Assembly: GCA_019119815.1 (NCBI GenBank)
Contig: DWWH01000070.1
Coordinates: 30,837-94,836 of the forward strand
Direction of reading: 5' to 3'
DNA length: 64,000 bases
DNA from: Candidatus Eisenbergiella intestinipullorum
GTDB taxonomy: Bacteria > Bacillota > Clostridia > Lachnospirales > Lachnospiraceae
Part shown: one piece after another, positions 17,061 to 26,400 of the stretch
How positions within the stretch are numbered: position 1 is the stretch's first letter
Layout: the number at the start of each line of letters is the position of its first letter
The notes under the pieces: model-generated
The model's input: the letters and a program-made list of their open reading frames with translations, nothing else
Databases searched by the model: none
Told to the model about the DNA's origin: nothing
Made by a program: the position numbers and the translations under genes

Positions 17061-18580
17061 CGGACAGAGGATGGAAGCGGACAGAAAAGAAACGGAACGG
17101 AAGGAAACGAAGAGCCGGGAGGAACGGGATCCGGATCAGGCCTGCAAAAGAGCCGGAACAAAGGGAATGCACGGAGGAAAAAAGGACGCGGGCACAGCTG
17201 GCCGGCTGCGGAGCGTTTTTTGTCCTCCTGTTTGCCGCCATGGCCGCTTACCTGTGCATTTATCTTCCCACCCATTCGGAGGAGCTGTTCAACAACAGCT
17301 ATAACAGCAGGCAGAGTGTGCTGGCGGCGCAGAATACGAGAGGGACCATCTATTCCGCAGACGGAGAGGTGCTGGCAGAGACAGTGACACAGGACGGAGA
17401 AGAGGTGAGACAGTATCCCTATGACAATCTGTTTTCGCATATCGTGGGCTATTCCACCAGAGGAAAGACCGGACTGGAAAGCCTGGCCAACTACGAACTG
17501 ATCCATACCTCTGCTTCCATAACCGAGCAGGCGGAAAATGAGGCGGCGGGAGTGAAAAATCCCGGAAACAACCTGGTCACTACGCTGGACACGGCAGTCC
17601 AGGAGGCTGCCAGCAATGCCATGGGGCTTTATGAAGGGGCGATCGTGGCCATGGAACCCTCCACCGGAAAGATCCTGGCCATGGTCTCCAAGCCGGATTT
17701 TGATCCCAACCGGGTTGCGGAGGAATGGGAGGAGCTGAATCAGGACGGAAGCTCTGTCCTTCTGAACCGGGCGTCTCAGGGACTTTATCCTCCCGGCTCC
17801 ACCTTTAAGATCATAACGGCTCTGGAGTATATCAGGGAGCATCCGGATGACTGGGAAAGCTACAGCTATACGTGTAATGGGAGCTATACTCATGCGGACA
17901 GCACCATCCGCTGCTTCCATGGAAGCAGCCACGGAACGCTGGATTTCATGCATTCCTTTGCGGAATCCTGCAATTCCTCCTTCGCCAATATCGGCATGAG
18001 CCTGGATCGGAAACGCTTTTTGTCCACACTGGATGAGCTTCTGTTCAACCGGGAGCTTCCGGTTGACATCGCATATTCGGAAAGCAGCGTCGGTCTGGAG
18101 GAAGACAGCGGGGATGCGGATATGATGCAGACCGTGATCGGACAGGGAAAAACACAGATGACGCCTCTGCATCTGTGCATGCTCACCTGTGCCATCGCCA
18201 ACGGAGGCGTGCTGATGAAGCCTTATGAAATGGACCGGGTGGAAACGCCGGATAAGACGGTTCTGAAGCAGTATGAGCCGGAGGAATATGCCCGCCTGAT
18301 GACCGGAACGGAGGCGCAGGTCCTGACAGAGCTGATGACGGATGTGGTCGAAGAAGGGACGGCCTCGAAGCTGTCCGGGCTGTCCTATACCGCGGCAGGT
18401 AAGACCGGTTCCGCGGAATACAGCGACAGTACCAGCGATTCCCACGCCTGGTTTACCGGCTTTGCTCCGGCAGAGGATCCGCAGATCGCAGTTACCGTGA
18501 TCATCGAGGGGATCGGCTCCGGAGGAGACTATGCGGTTCCCATCGCCAGGAGGGTATTTGACGCATATTTCGGGGAATAG
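17057..18580 (+). CDS. Class B penicillin-binding protein (PbpA type)
   Basis: 507-residue peptidoglycan transpeptidase, single-pass with a large extracytoplasmic domain. A basic cytoplasmic N-terminus of about 46 residues (rich in K and R) precedes the membrane helix (about 48-70). A short pedestal with NTRGTIYSADGEVLAE follows, then the transpeptidase domain: PPGSTFKI carries the SxxK serine, SCNSSFANIG the SxN motif, and AAGKTGSAEY the KTG motif. All catalytic motifs are intact. The start overlaps the SEDS gene by four bases, indicating translational coupling with its likely partner. Confidence 0.94.
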   Translation: MTDRGWKRTEKKRNGRKRRAGRNGIRIRPAKEPEQRECTEEKRTRAQLAGCGAFFVLLFAAMAAYLCIYLPTHSEELFNNSYNSRQSVLAAQNTRGTIYSADGEVLAETVTQDGEEVRQYPYDNLFSHIVGYSTRGKTGLESLANYELIHTSASITEQAENEAAGVKNPGNNLVTTLDTAVQEAASNAMGLYEGAIVAMEPSTGKILAMVSKPDFDPNRVAEEWEELNQDGSSVLLNRASQGLYPPGSTFKIITALEYIREHPDDWESYSYTCNGSYTHADSTIRCFHGSSHGTLDFMHSFAESCNSSFANIGMSLDRKRFLSTLDELLFNRELPVDIAYSESSVGLEEDSGDADMMQTVIGQGKTQMTPLHLCMLTCAIANGGVLMKPYEMDRVETPDKTVLKQYEPEEYARLMTGTEAQVLTELMTDVVEEGTASKLSGLSYTAAGKTGSAEYSDSTSDSHAWFTGFAPAEDPQIAVTVIIEGIGSGGDYAVPIARRVFDAYFGE

Positions 18581-18677
18581 CGCGGGGCGCGCTGCCGTCC
18601 GCCGGCTGTATGGCTGTTGCTGTTCGCTGGCCTGTCAGGGAACAGGAAGTATGGCTGGGGGATATGCAAAGTTTTTC

Positions 18678-18706
18678 TTGCCTAAGCTGTGTATTTGGGA
18701 TATACT
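18678..18706 (+). promoter_or_regulatory. Sigma-A promoter of the NUDIX gene
   Basis: TTGCCT (18678-18683) and TATACT (18701-18706) with a 17-base spacer. A short CGCCCCTTCGGGCG hairpin lies between the promoter and the gene. Confidence 0.65.
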
Positions 18707-18778
18707 TGAACTAGTTTAGCGGAAGGTCCGCGCCCCTTCGGGCGGATCAAAAGTGCACACCTTACAGGAGGGATTGCG

Positions 18779-19231
18779 ATGATAGAGGCAACAAGCTGTG
18801 GCGGTGTGGTTATTTTCCGCGGGAAGATACTGCTTTTGTACAAGAATTTCAAGAACAAGTACGAAGGTTGGGTTCTGCCCAAGGGAACGGTAGAGGCAGG
18901 AGAGGAGTATAAGGACACGGCGCTCCGGGAGGTGCTCGAGGAGAGCGGGGCGAAAGCCTCCATCATCAAGTATATCGGAAAGAGCGAGTATACCTTCAAC
19001 GTGCCGGAGGATACGGTGGACAAGGAGGTGCACTGGTATCTGATGATGGCCGACAGTTATTACAGTAAACCACAGCGTGAGGAATATTTCGTGGACTCCG
19101 GGTTTTACAAGTACCATGAAGCCTATCATCTGCTGAAGTTCGCCAACGAGAAGCAGATCCTGGAAAAGGCTTATCGTGAGTATCTGGATCTGAAAAAGAG
19201 AAACCTCTGGGGAAGCAGAAAGTATTTCTGA
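18779..19231 (+). CDS. NUDIX hydrolase
   Basis: 150 residues. The NUDIX box is complete: GTVEAGE (about residues 41-47) followed by REVLEESGA, fitting Gx5Ex7REUxEExGU. It hydrolyses a nucleoside diphosphate linked to another group; WVLPKGTVE and a C-terminal YHLLKFANEKQILEKAYREY helix resemble the diadenosine-polyphosphate/AP4A-like subgroup, but the substrate is a guess. AGGAGGG precedes the ATG. The gene has its own promoter and a following terminator, so it is probably monocistronic. Confidence 0.9.
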   Translation: MIEATSCGGVVIFRGKILLLYKNFKNKYEGWVLPKGTVEAGEEYKDTALREVLEESGAKASIIKYIGKSEYTFNVPEDTVDKEVHWYLMMADSYYSKPQREEYFVDSGFYKYHEAYHLLKFANEKQILEKAYREYLDLKKRNLWGSRKYF

Positions 19232-19276
19232 AGGATCCCGGCAAGAAAGCGGCACGGGAATGGAAGGAGAGGCGGG

Positions 19277-19310
19277 AACGGAAAAAGGAAACCTTCCCGT
19301 TTCTTTTTTT
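19277..19310 (+). terminator. Intrinsic terminator after the NUDIX gene
   Basis: AACGG...CCGTT with an inner AAGG/CCTT stem, followed by a run of seven T's at 19304-19310. Confidence 0.7.
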
Positions 19311-19429
19311 CTTCTGAAAAGAAAAACCGGCGGAAAATGCCGGACAAAAGACGGTATGAAAGCGCCGGAAAATGGCAATGGTCTTAAGGAGGACTCAGAT
19401 CCTCCGGCGGGAAAGGAAGACGGAGCGGC

Positions 19430-19741
19430 ATGAAATTCTGCAGGAAGCTCTACGTGGGGGAATCCGTGAAAAACCCCGAAAAGGTAAAATGGAAGCTTAT
19501 GCATAATGCGGGTCAGTTTTCCGTCTATGTGATCGCGGTCGCCGCATCCGAAGGGGATCAGCTGGAGATCATTCACAGCGGGTACCTGAAGCAGCGCTGC
19601 TTCGATACGGAGCATATGCTGGTGGCCGGCCTGGCAGCCAGCAGGCAGGAAGCGGTGGAGATCGTGACAAGGCTTGCGCAGGAAGTGGTGCGGGAAACCG
19701 GAAACGCGGATCTGAGAGGCTACCTTCTGAGAAACGGATGA
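19430..19741 (+). CDS. Small protein of unknown function
   Basis: 103 residues, not recognised. It reads as a mixed alpha/beta protein: a KLYVGESVKNPEKVKWKLMH start, strands FSVYVIAVAA and LEIIHSGYL, then a helix-rich C-terminus (RQEAVEIVTRLAQEVVRET). There is no signal peptide or membrane segment. It precedes the DUF2953 gene by 30 bases and may be in the same unit with gerW. A GGAGG/CCTCC hairpin lies about 40 bases upstream. The ribosome site is modest (GGAG four bases from the ATG). Confidence 0.6.
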   Translation: MKFCRKLYVGESVKNPEKVKWKLMHNAGQFSVYVIAVAASEGDQLEIIHSGYLKQRCFDTEHMLVAGLAASRQEAVEIVTRLAQEVVRETGNADLRGYLLRNG

Positions 19742-19771
19742 CCGGACAAAACGGCGGGACGGACAGGGCAT

Positions 19772-20782
19772 ATGGAAATCGTTTTTTTTGTTCTGAAAAC
19801 AGCAGGCATCATCCTGCTCATCATACTCGGCCTGCTGGTACTTCTCGCAGCGCTTCTGCTTTTGGTTCCCATCCGATACCGGATCGAAGGGCACCTGCCG
19901 GAAGAGGGGGATCCCCGGGCCTGCATCCGCTTTACCTGGCTCTTCCATCTGGTAAGCTTTCAGGCAGAGTATGCGGACGGCCTGCGGACGGTCCTGCGGG
20001 CTGCGGGACTCCCCGTCCACCCGGAAAAATGGAGACGGAAAAGACGTGCGGAAGGCGTTTCGGACGGCAGGACTGCTCCGGACGGGGAAGACCGGCAGGA
20101 TGTCCTGCGAACAACGTCCCCTTCCCGGGAAGGGGAGGCCGGAACGCGGGCGGCCCGGGAAGAAAACTCCGGAGAAAAAACGATGCGGGAGGAGCCTTCT
20201 TTCCGGAAGGAGGCTTCGGAAGCCGTAACTTCACAGCAGAAAACAGAAAAGGGACCGAAAATGCCGGGAGCGGAGCAGCAAAAGGAAGAAGAGAACCGTC
20301 CGGACAGATGGGCTGCTTTGCAAAACAGGCTGGAGCGCTTTGCGGAAAGCCTGAAAGATGCCGGGCAGGCGCTGGAGAGCCTGGCAGAAAGAGCGGAGCG
20401 TATTCGGAATGCGGCGGCATATTACCGGAGGGTCCTGACCGCGGAAGATTCCCGGATGGCCGTAGGTATGATCTGGGAGCATCTGAAGGGGCTGGCAGGG
20501 CATGCCCGGCCGAAGACATTCTCGGCTGAGCTTACGGTCGGAGCAGAAGATCCGTCCGTGACGGGAAAGGTGCTTGCCGTGCACGGGATGCTCTATCCGT
20601 GGATCGGAGAGTCGGTCTGTATTCATGCGGATTTTGAAAGAGAATGCCTGTACGGAGAGCTTTATGCGGCGGGAAGGGTCCGCGCCTGTGTGGCGCTTTA
20701 CCATATTTTAAGAGTGGTCCTGGATAAGAGAACATGGACGCTGTTCAGACGTCTGAAAAAGGAGGAGCTGACCAATGGCTGA
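19772..20782 (+). CDS. DUF2953 domain-containing membrane protein
   Basis: 336 residues. An N-terminal membrane helix (about residues 5-30) is followed by the short PIRYRIEGHL strand typical of DUF2953 proteins. A long species-specific low-complexity middle (about 85-190, rich in E, R, G and K) precedes the conserved C-terminal segment with TFSAELTVGAEDPSVTGKVLAVHGMLYPW. In Bacillus the DUF2953 protein YtfI is encoded next to the GerW homologue YtfJ, and the same pairing occurs here with an eight-base overlap, which supports a sporulation or germination role. The biochemical function is unknown. Confidence 0.85.
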   Translation: MEIVFFVLKTAGIILLIILGLLVLLAALLLLVPIRYRIEGHLPEEGDPRACIRFTWLFHLVSFQAEYADGLRTVLRAAGLPVHPEKWRRKRRAEGVSDGRTAPDGEDRQDVLRTTSPSREGEAGTRAAREENSGEKTMREEPSFRKEASEAVTSQQKTEKGPKMPGAEQQKEEENRPDRWAALQNRLERFAESLKDAGQALESLAERAERIRNAAAYYRRVLTAEDSRMAVGMIWEHLKGLAGHARPKTFSAELTVGAEDPSVTGKVLAVHGMLYPWIGESVCIHADFERECLYGELYAAGRVRACVALYHILRVVLDKRTWTLFRRLKKEELTNG

Positions 20783-21170
20783 GAACCATAACAACATCAA
20801 TGCGGTGATGGAATCCCTGTTAAAAGGAGCCAATACGCTGATGTCGACCAAAACCGTGGTGGGAGAGGCAACAAAGATCGATGATACCATCATCATCCCG
20901 CTGGTGGATGTGAGCTTCGGCGTGGGAGCCGGGGCCAGCCGGAGCGACAAAAAGGACGGAGGGGCCGGAGGGCTTTCCGGAAAGATGACGCCGAGCGCCG
21001 TGCTGTTGATCAAAAACGGTCAGACGAAGCTGGTCAATATCAAGAATCAGGACAGCGTGACCAAGATCCTGGATATGATTCCCGATCTGGTGGACCGTTT
21101 TACCGCCAGGCCGGAACGGATGATGAGCGATGAGGAAGCGCAGAAGGCGGCCTTCCCCGAAGAGGATTAG
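20775..21170 (+). CDS. gerW: GerW family sporulation protein (YtfJ)
   Basis: 131 residues. GerW-family proteins are made in sporulation and affect spore germination. Seen: N-terminal MESLLKGANTLMSTKTVVGE, then IIIPLVDVSFGVGAG and the glycine-rich loop GGAGGLSGKMTPSAVLLI, and C-terminal KILDMIPDLVDRF, all in family order. AAGGAGG inside the DUF2953 gene serves the start, and the two frames overlap by eight bases. Confidence 0.93.
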   Translation: MAENHNNINAVMESLLKGANTLMSTKTVVGEATKIDDTIIIPLVDVSFGVGAGASRSDKKDGGAGGLSGKMTPSAVLLIKNGQTKLVNIKNQDSVTKILDMIPDLVDRFTARPERMMSDEEAQKAAFPEED

Positions 21171-21307
21171 TCCGGATCGGAGCGGGAAACGCCGGGGAGA
21201 AGGCACGGAAGGCGAAAGGCCTGGTACTGAATATGGAAAAAGAGGGATCATGCCGGCAGCAGGCGCATAGAATGACAGTAAGACGACGAAGGGCAGGTGC
21301 GGCCGGA

Positions 21308-21460
21308 ATGCGGCAGCTTTGGAAACTGATCGGACTGATTGTATTCAGCATTGCCATCGGCATGTTCCTGACCCTGCTGATCGCCAACCGGCTGGCCGGT
21401 CTGATCGTGGCGGCGCTTCTCATGGTGGCCGGCTACAATATGGTGTTCTGCGACAAATGA
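21308..21460 (+). CDS. Small two-helix membrane protein
   Basis: About 50 residues: two hydrophobic helices, LIGLIVFSIAIGMFLTLLIA and LAGLIVAALLMVAGYNM, joined by an NR turn and ending MVFCDK. Longer in-frame starts at 21233 and 21272 add an arginine-rich, non-conserved-looking segment and are less likely. No function is known; size and position after gerW suggest a membrane accessory peptide. Confidence 0.6.
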   Translation: MRQLWKLIGLIVFSIAIGMFLTLLIANRLAGLIVAALLMVAGYNMVFCDK

Positions 21461-21485
21461 GGGCTTCCTTCGGTGAGAAAAGGAG

Positions 21486-21510
21486 ATTTGAAATTTCCTA
21501 TCGTACAAAA
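21486..21510. repeat. Partial copy of the post-terminator repeat element
   Basis: One arm with the loop, ATTTGAAATTTCCTATCGTA, of the element seen complete at 49.8 and 58.4 kb. On the minus strand it directly follows the rpmB terminator T-tract. Confidence 0.6.
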
Positions 21511-21545
21511 AAAGCTGCCATACCTCCTGCAGGGGTATGGCAGCT
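21506..21545 (-). terminator. Intrinsic terminator of rpmB
   Basis: AGCTGCCATACC (21513-21524) pairs with GGTATGGCAGCT (21534-21545); on the minus strand the stem is followed by seven T's (21506-21512). Confidence 0.88.
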
Positions 21546-21577
21546 CATTTTCTGTTATCCGTCGAAAGCATCATTCC

Positions 21578-21763
21578 TTATGCTCTCTCCACTTTGCCGG
21601 ATCTGAGGCAGCTGGTACAAACATGCATCTTCCTGGAAGCTCCGTTTACCAGACACTTTACGCTTTTCACATTTGAGTTCCAGATACGGTTGGATCTTCT
21701 ATGGGAATGGCTTACGTTGTTACCAAAATGAACGCCCTTGCCGCAAATATCACATTTTGCCAT
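21578..21763 (-). CDS. rpmB: 50S ribosomal protein L28
   Basis: 61 residues. Seen: CDICGKGVHFGNNVSHSHRRSNRIW, typical of L28, and a second cysteine pair CTSC near the C-terminus, making this the zinc-binding (four-cysteine) form. AGGAGG lies seven bases before the ATG at 21763. Its reverse orientation just before the Asp23-fakA-recG block repeats the Bacillus rpmB/yloU/yloV arrangement. Confidence 0.96.
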   Translation of the reverse strand: MAKCDICGKGVHFGNNVSHSHRRSNRIWNSNVKSVKCLVNGASRKMHVCTSCLRSGKVERA

Positions 21764-21868
21764 CTTCGCACCTCCTAAACCAATATATTTTTCGAACCGC
21801 AACATGTGTATGATAACAGAAAAGAAAGGAATTTGCAAGCGGAATCTCAACAGAAAAATATTTTTATC

Positions 21869-21897
21869 TTCCATTTTTTCAGGAAAGCGGTTATAAT
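21869..21897 (+). promoter_or_regulatory. Possible promoter of the Asp23-fakA operon
   Basis: TTCCAT (21869-21874), a 17-base spacer and a perfect TATAAT (21892-21897). The -35 match is weak. Confidence 0.45.
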
Positions 21898-22010
21898 ATG
21901 CTTATATTTGTGCCGTTTTGAGATGCGCGCGGGACGGCGGCCCGGATGCCGGGGGCGGCCGGAGCCGTTTCTGCCATCCGGCGTGCCGGCGGCGAAGAAG
22001 GAGGTATGAC

Positions 22011-22364
22011 ATGAAGGGTTCATATTTGAACACCCATATGGGCAATATAACGATTGACAGAGAAGTTATTGCACAGTATGCTGGTACCGTTGCCATGGAA
22101 TGCTTCGGCATCGTGGGGATGGGCATTACGGTGAAGGATGTGGTGAAGCTCCTGAAGAAGGACAATGTGACGAAGGGGATCACCGTTACGGTCAATAACA
22201 ACAAACTGACACTGGACTTCCATGTGATCGTTTCCTACGGCGTGAGTATTCTGGCAGTGTCCAACAATCTGATCGATAATGTGAAGTATAAAGTGGAAGA
22301 ATTCACCGGCATGGAAATTGAAAAGATCAACATCTTCGTCGAAGGTGTGCGAGTGATTGATTAA
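22011..22364 (+). CDS. Asp23/Gls24 family protein (YloU-like)
   Basis: 117 residues. Seen: NITIDREVIAQYAGTVAMECFGIVGM and VIVSYGVSILAVSNNLIDNVKYKVEEFTG, the Asp23-family core. Related proteins associate with the membrane and cell-envelope stress. The start at 22011 follows AGGAGGTATGAC; the longer reading frame upstream is arginine- and glycine-rich and rejected. It precedes fakA by 14 bases, as yloU precedes yloV in Bacillus. Confidence 0.93.
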   Translation: MKGSYLNTHMGNITIDREVIAQYAGTVAMECFGIVGMGITVKDVVKLLKKDNVTKGITVTVNNNKLTLDFHVIVSYGVSILAVSNNLIDNVKYKVEEFTGMEIEKINIFVEGVRVID

Positions 22365-22378
22365 GGAGGACAGTAGTT

Positions 22379-24082
22379 GTGAGTTTGCAGACAATAGACG
22401 CCGGCTGCCTGGCGAAGATGTTTCTGGCAGGAGCCAGGAGGCTTGAAAGCAAAAAAGAGTGGATCAATGAGCTGAACGTGTTTCCGGTACCGGACGGAGA
22501 TACGGGAACGAATATGACGCTTACCATCATGTCGGCGGCAAAGGATGTGGCCGCCATGGCGGAACCTGATATGGCATCGCTTTCCAAGGCGATCTCCTCC
22601 GGCTCTCTGCGCGGGGCGAGGGGAAATTCCGGCGTTATCCTTTCCCAGCTTTTCAGAGGCTTTACCAAGGGGATCCGCGATTATGACGTGATCACGATCC
22701 CGATCATGGCCGCAGCCTGCGAAAAGGCGGTGGAGACGGCGTACAAGGCCGTCATGAAGCCGAAGGAGGGAACGATCCTCACCGTGGCCAAGGGCGCTTC
22801 CATGAAGGCGAGAGAGCTGGCCGACGGCGGCGAGGAGGATATGGAGAAGTTCCTGCAGGAGATCATCTCCCATGCGGAATACGTGCTCAGCCAGACGCCT
22901 GAGATGCTTCCGGTGCTGAAGCAGGCAGGCGTGGTGGATTCCGGCGGACAGGGACTGGTGGAGGTCCTGCACGGTGCGTTTGATGCCTTTACGGGGAAAA
23001 CCTCCGAGGAGTCCTTCGATTTTTCCGCCGAGGCAAAGCCGGCTGCTGCCGGAGAGAGCGTAAGGAGCAGCCTGGACGTTCAGGCCGGCATGGAGATCAA
23101 ATTCGGCTACTGCACGGAGTTTATCATCCTTCTGAACAAGACTTTCAATATCAAACAGGAGATGGATTTCAAAGCTTATCTGGAATCCATCGGCGATTCC
23201 ATCGTGGTGGTGGCGGATGACGATGTGGTAAAGGTGCACGTACATACCAATGACCCCGGACTTGCGATCCAGAAGGCATTGAAGTACGGCGCGCTTTCCA
23301 ATATGAAGATCGACAACATGCGCCTGGAACACCAGGAGAAGCTGTTTAAGCTGTCCGAAAAGGAAAAAGAACAGGAAATGGCCGGACAGGCAGGTGCTGA
23401 GACGGAGGCGGCCGGGGCGCATAAGGAGGTCGGCTTCATCGCAGTTTCTGCGGGAGAAGGACTTGCGGAGATCTTCCGGGGACTGGGCGTGGATTCCATC
23501 ATCGAGGGCGGACAGACCATGAACCCCAGCACGGAGGATGTGGTCAATGCGATCAAAAAGGTGAATGCGGACACGGTATACGTGCTTCCCAACAACAAGA
23601 ACATCATCCTTGCCGCAAATCAGGCGAAGTACCTGGTGGAGGACAGAAATGTGGTGGTCATTCCCACAAAGACGATCCCGCAGGGCATCACTGCGGTGAT
23701 CAATTATGTGCCGGACATGGGAGCGGAAGAGAACGAAGCCGCCATGACGGAGGAAATTTCCCACGTGAAGACCGGAGAAGTGACCTATGCGGTGCGCGAT
23801 ACGGTGATCGACGATAAGCAGATCCGTCAGGGAGATTACATGGGGATCGGCGATGACGGCATCCTGGCTGTGGGTTCCGACATTGCGGATGTGGCCTATG
23901 ACATGACCGCTTCCATGATGGAGGACGACTGCGAGCTGATCAGCATTTATTACGGGGCGGACATCACAGAAGAGGATGCGGAAAAGCTGAAGGCCAGGGT
24001 GGAAGCGCGTTATCCTTCCTGCGACATCGAGCTGCAGTACGGCGGCCAGCCCATCTACTATTATATCATTTCAGTGGAATAG
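22379..24082 (+). CDS. fakA: Fatty acid kinase catalytic subunit (DAK2/DegV-type, YloV)
   Basis: 567 residues. FakA phosphorylates fatty acids held by DegV/FakB proteins, feeding exogenous lipid into phospholipid. The DAK2 domain shows NVFPVPDGDTGTNMTLT (about residues 33-49, Mg-ATP aspartates) and GSLRGARGNSGVILSQL, followed by VVDSGGQGLVEVL. The C-terminal half contains VGFIAVSAGEGLAEIFRGLG and VYVLPNNKNIILAANQ. The start codon is GTG, with AAGGAGG 11 bases before it. The DegV gene at 26.4 kb is close enough to be a functional partner. Confidence 0.93.
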   Translation: MSLQTIDAGCLAKMFLAGARRLESKKEWINELNVFPVPDGDTGTNMTLTIMSAAKDVAAMAEPDMASLSKAISSGSLRGARGNSGVILSQLFRGFTKGIRDYDVITIPIMAAACEKAVETAYKAVMKPKEGTILTVAKGASMKARELADGGEEDMEKFLQEIISHAEYVLSQTPEMLPVLKQAGVVDSGGQGLVEVLHGAFDAFTGKTSEESFDFSAEAKPAAAGESVRSSLDVQAGMEIKFGYCTEFIILLNKTFNIKQEMDFKAYLESIGDSIVVVADDDVVKVHVHTNDPGLAIQKALKYGALSNMKIDNMRLEHQEKLFKLSEKEKEQEMAGQAGAETEAAGAHKEVGFIAVSAGEGLAEIFRGLGVDSIIEGGQTMNPSTEDVVNAIKKVNADTVYVLPNNKNIILAANQAKYLVEDRNVVVIPTKTIPQGITAVINYVPDMGAEENEAAMTEEISHVKTGEVTYAVRDTVIDDKQIRQGDYMGIGDDGILAVGSDIADVAYDMTASMMEDDCELISIYYGADITEEDAEKLKARVEARYPSCDIELQYGGQPIYYYIISVE

Positions 24083-24149
24083 GCAGGAGGGCTTCCTGCC
24101 TCGCGGAGCGGAATACCGGCAGGAAGAGAAGCGTTATGAAAAGGAAGAG

Positions 24150-26270
24150 ATGAAGATTCAGGAAGGATTGACATCGATCAGAGGAGTCGGCGAAAAGACG
24201 GCGAAGCTTTTCGCCAGACTCCATATTTCAAATGTGGGAGAGCTCCTGGAGCATTATCCCAGAGATTATGAGAAGATGGAAGCGCCCGTTTCCGTATCGG
24301 CTCTGACGCCCGGAAGGGTGTGCGCCGTGAAGGCGGCGGTGATCGGAACACCGCAGATTACGCGGGTGCGCTCCCTGGTCATAGGGAATGTACAGGCCGG
24401 AGATGCAACCGGCCTTTTTCGTATGACCTTTTTTGGAATGCCCTATCTGAGAAGTATTCTGAAGCCGGGAAGCGTTCATGTATTCAGAGGGCTGTGCCAG
24501 GCGGAGCAGGCAGGAAAGGCGCAGAGAGCGTCCCTGGGTGTGCCGGCTCCCGGCGGACTGCAGCCGGCACGGCCGCTCAGGATGGAGCAGCCCGCCATTT
24601 TCAGCGCGGAGGATTATGCTGCCATTCAGGATACCCTGCAGCCCAAATATGCGCTCACAAAGGGACTGACCAACCGGCTGATGATCCGCACCGTGCGTTC
24701 GGCTCTGGAGGGGCTGGACGAAAGGATGCTGGAGGAGTTCCTTCCGGAAGCGCTGAGAAAGGAATATGATCTGATCCCCTGGCTGGAGGCAGTGAGAAGG
24801 ATCCATTGTCCGGCGGATGTGGGGGAGCTTGCCGCCGCAAGAAGACGGCTTTCCTTCAACGAATTCCTGGCCTTCTTTCTGGGGCTTGCCCGCCTGAAGG
24901 GGGAGAACGGGGAGAGAAAGGTAACGAGGCCCATGCAGGCCGTACCGGATACCGGAAGGCTGCTGAAGGGCCTTCCTTACCGTCTGACGGATGCACAGCT
25001 CCGGGTCTGGAAACAGATCGAGGAGGATATGGCAAAAGAAACCGCCATGAACCGTCTGGTACAGGGAGATGTGGGAAGCGGGAAGACCATCCTCGCCTTT
25101 CTCGCCCTCCTGATGTGTGCGGCAAACGGAAGGCAGGGCTGTCTGATGGCGCCCACGGAGGTGCTGGCGGCTCAGCACTTTGAAGCGCTCAACAGGCTGT
25201 GCGAAGAGCAGGGCCTGTGCATCCGCCCGGTCCTTTTGACCGGCTCCACGCCGGCGGGAGAGAAGAAGCGCATCTATCGGGCTGTTGCGTCAGGAGAATA
25301 CAATGTGATCGTGGGAACCCATGCCCTGATCCAGGAGAAGGTGGAATACCGGGATCTGGCCCTGGTGGTCACGGATGAGCAGCACCGCTTCGGCGTGCGT
25401 CAGCGGGAGAGTCTGGCGGATAAGGGAGAAGGGACCCATGTGCTGGTGATGAGCGCCACCCCCATTCCCCGCACGCTCGCCATTGTGCTCTACGGGGATC
25501 TGAACGTTTCCATCCTGGATGAGATGCCGGTGGGGCGGCTTCCCATCAAAAACTGTGTGGTAGGGACCGCCTGGAGGCCGAAGGCCTATTCTTTCATTGC
25601 GGATCAGGTTCGTGCAGGCCATCAGGCCTATGTGATCTGCCCCATGGTGGAGGAAGGGGAGATGGACGGGCTGGAAAACGTGCTGGACTATGCGAAGAAG
25701 CTGGAGGCGGCCCTGCCGGAGGGGATCCGGATCGCCGTTCTGCACGGCCGGATGAAGAGCGCGCAGAAGAATGAGATCATGGAGGCTTTTGCCGCCGGGA
25801 AGACGGACGTGCTGGTTTCCACCACGGTGATCGAGGTGGGGATCAACGTGCCGAATGCCACCGTCATGATGGTGGAGAACGCGGAGCGCTTCGGGCTGGC
25901 GCAGCTGCACCAGCTGCGCGGCCGGGTGGGCAGGGGAAGCGCCCAGAGCTACTGTATGTTCATCAGCTCCAACGAGAACGAAGCGGTGATGAAGCGTCTG
26001 AAGATCCTGAACGATTCCAATGACGGCTTTTTTATCGCCAATGAGGACCTGAAGCTGCGGGGGCCGGGCGACCTGTTCGGGGTGCGCCAGAGCGGCGAAC
26101 TGGACTTCCGGATCGGCGATATTTATCGGGACAGCGATCTTTTGCTGAAAGCCAGTGCTCTGGCGGAACGGATCGTTTCCGGGGACCCCGGCAGAAAGGA
26201 CCGGCAGCTTGCCGGACTCTACCGCTGGGAGGAGGAGCATCTGGACCCGGTTGACTTTCGGAGTATATAA
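24150..26270 (+). CDS. recG: ATP-dependent DNA helicase RecG
   Basis: 706 residues, standard for RecG, which reverses stalled forks and processes junctions. Seen: N-terminal wedge domain, Walker A LVQGDVGSGKTILAFLALL (about residue 300), LMAPTEVLAAQH, DEQHRFGVRQR (motif II), MSATPIPRTLA (motif III), STTVIEVGINVPNATVMM and QLHQLRGRVGRG (motifs V-VI). GGAAGAG precedes the ATG. It follows fakA, as in the wider Firmicute neighbourhood. Confidence 0.96.
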   Translation: MKIQEGLTSIRGVGEKTAKLFARLHISNVGELLEHYPRDYEKMEAPVSVSALTPGRVCAVKAAVIGTPQITRVRSLVIGNVQAGDATGLFRMTFFGMPYLRSILKPGSVHVFRGLCQAEQAGKAQRASLGVPAPGGLQPARPLRMEQPAIFSAEDYAAIQDTLQPKYALTKGLTNRLMIRTVRSALEGLDERMLEEFLPEALRKEYDLIPWLEAVRRIHCPADVGELAAARRRLSFNEFLAFFLGLARLKGENGERKVTRPMQAVPDTGRLLKGLPYRLTDAQLRVWKQIEEDMAKETAMNRLVQGDVGSGKTILAFLALLMCAANGRQGCLMAPTEVLAAQHFEALNRLCEEQGLCIRPVLLTGSTPAGEKKRIYRAVASGEYNVIVGTHALIQEKVEYRDLALVVTDEQHRFGVRQRESLADKGEGTHVLVMSATPIPRTLAIVLYGDLNVSILDEMPVGRLPIKNCVVGTAWRPKAYSFIADQVRAGHQAYVICPMVEEGEMDGLENVLDYAKKLEAALPEGIRIAVLHGRMKSAQKNEIMEAFAAGKTDVLVSTTVIEVGINVPNATVMMVENAERFGLAQLHQLRGRVGRGSAQSYCMFISSNENEAVMKRLKILNDSNDGFFIANEDLKLRGPGDLFGVRQSGELDFRIGDIYRDSDLLLKASALAERIVSGDPGRKDRQLAGLYRWEEEHLDPVDFRSI

Positions 26271-26400
26271 AGGTAAAATTTCATTACGGCTCAGCCGGCT
26301 GTGCGGAAGGCTGAGCTGAAAACATTTCCGCATGGCGAAGAAAAAACGGCGGACGGCGATTTCGCCGCAGACAGCGGAAAGAACAGAAATGGAGAATGCT

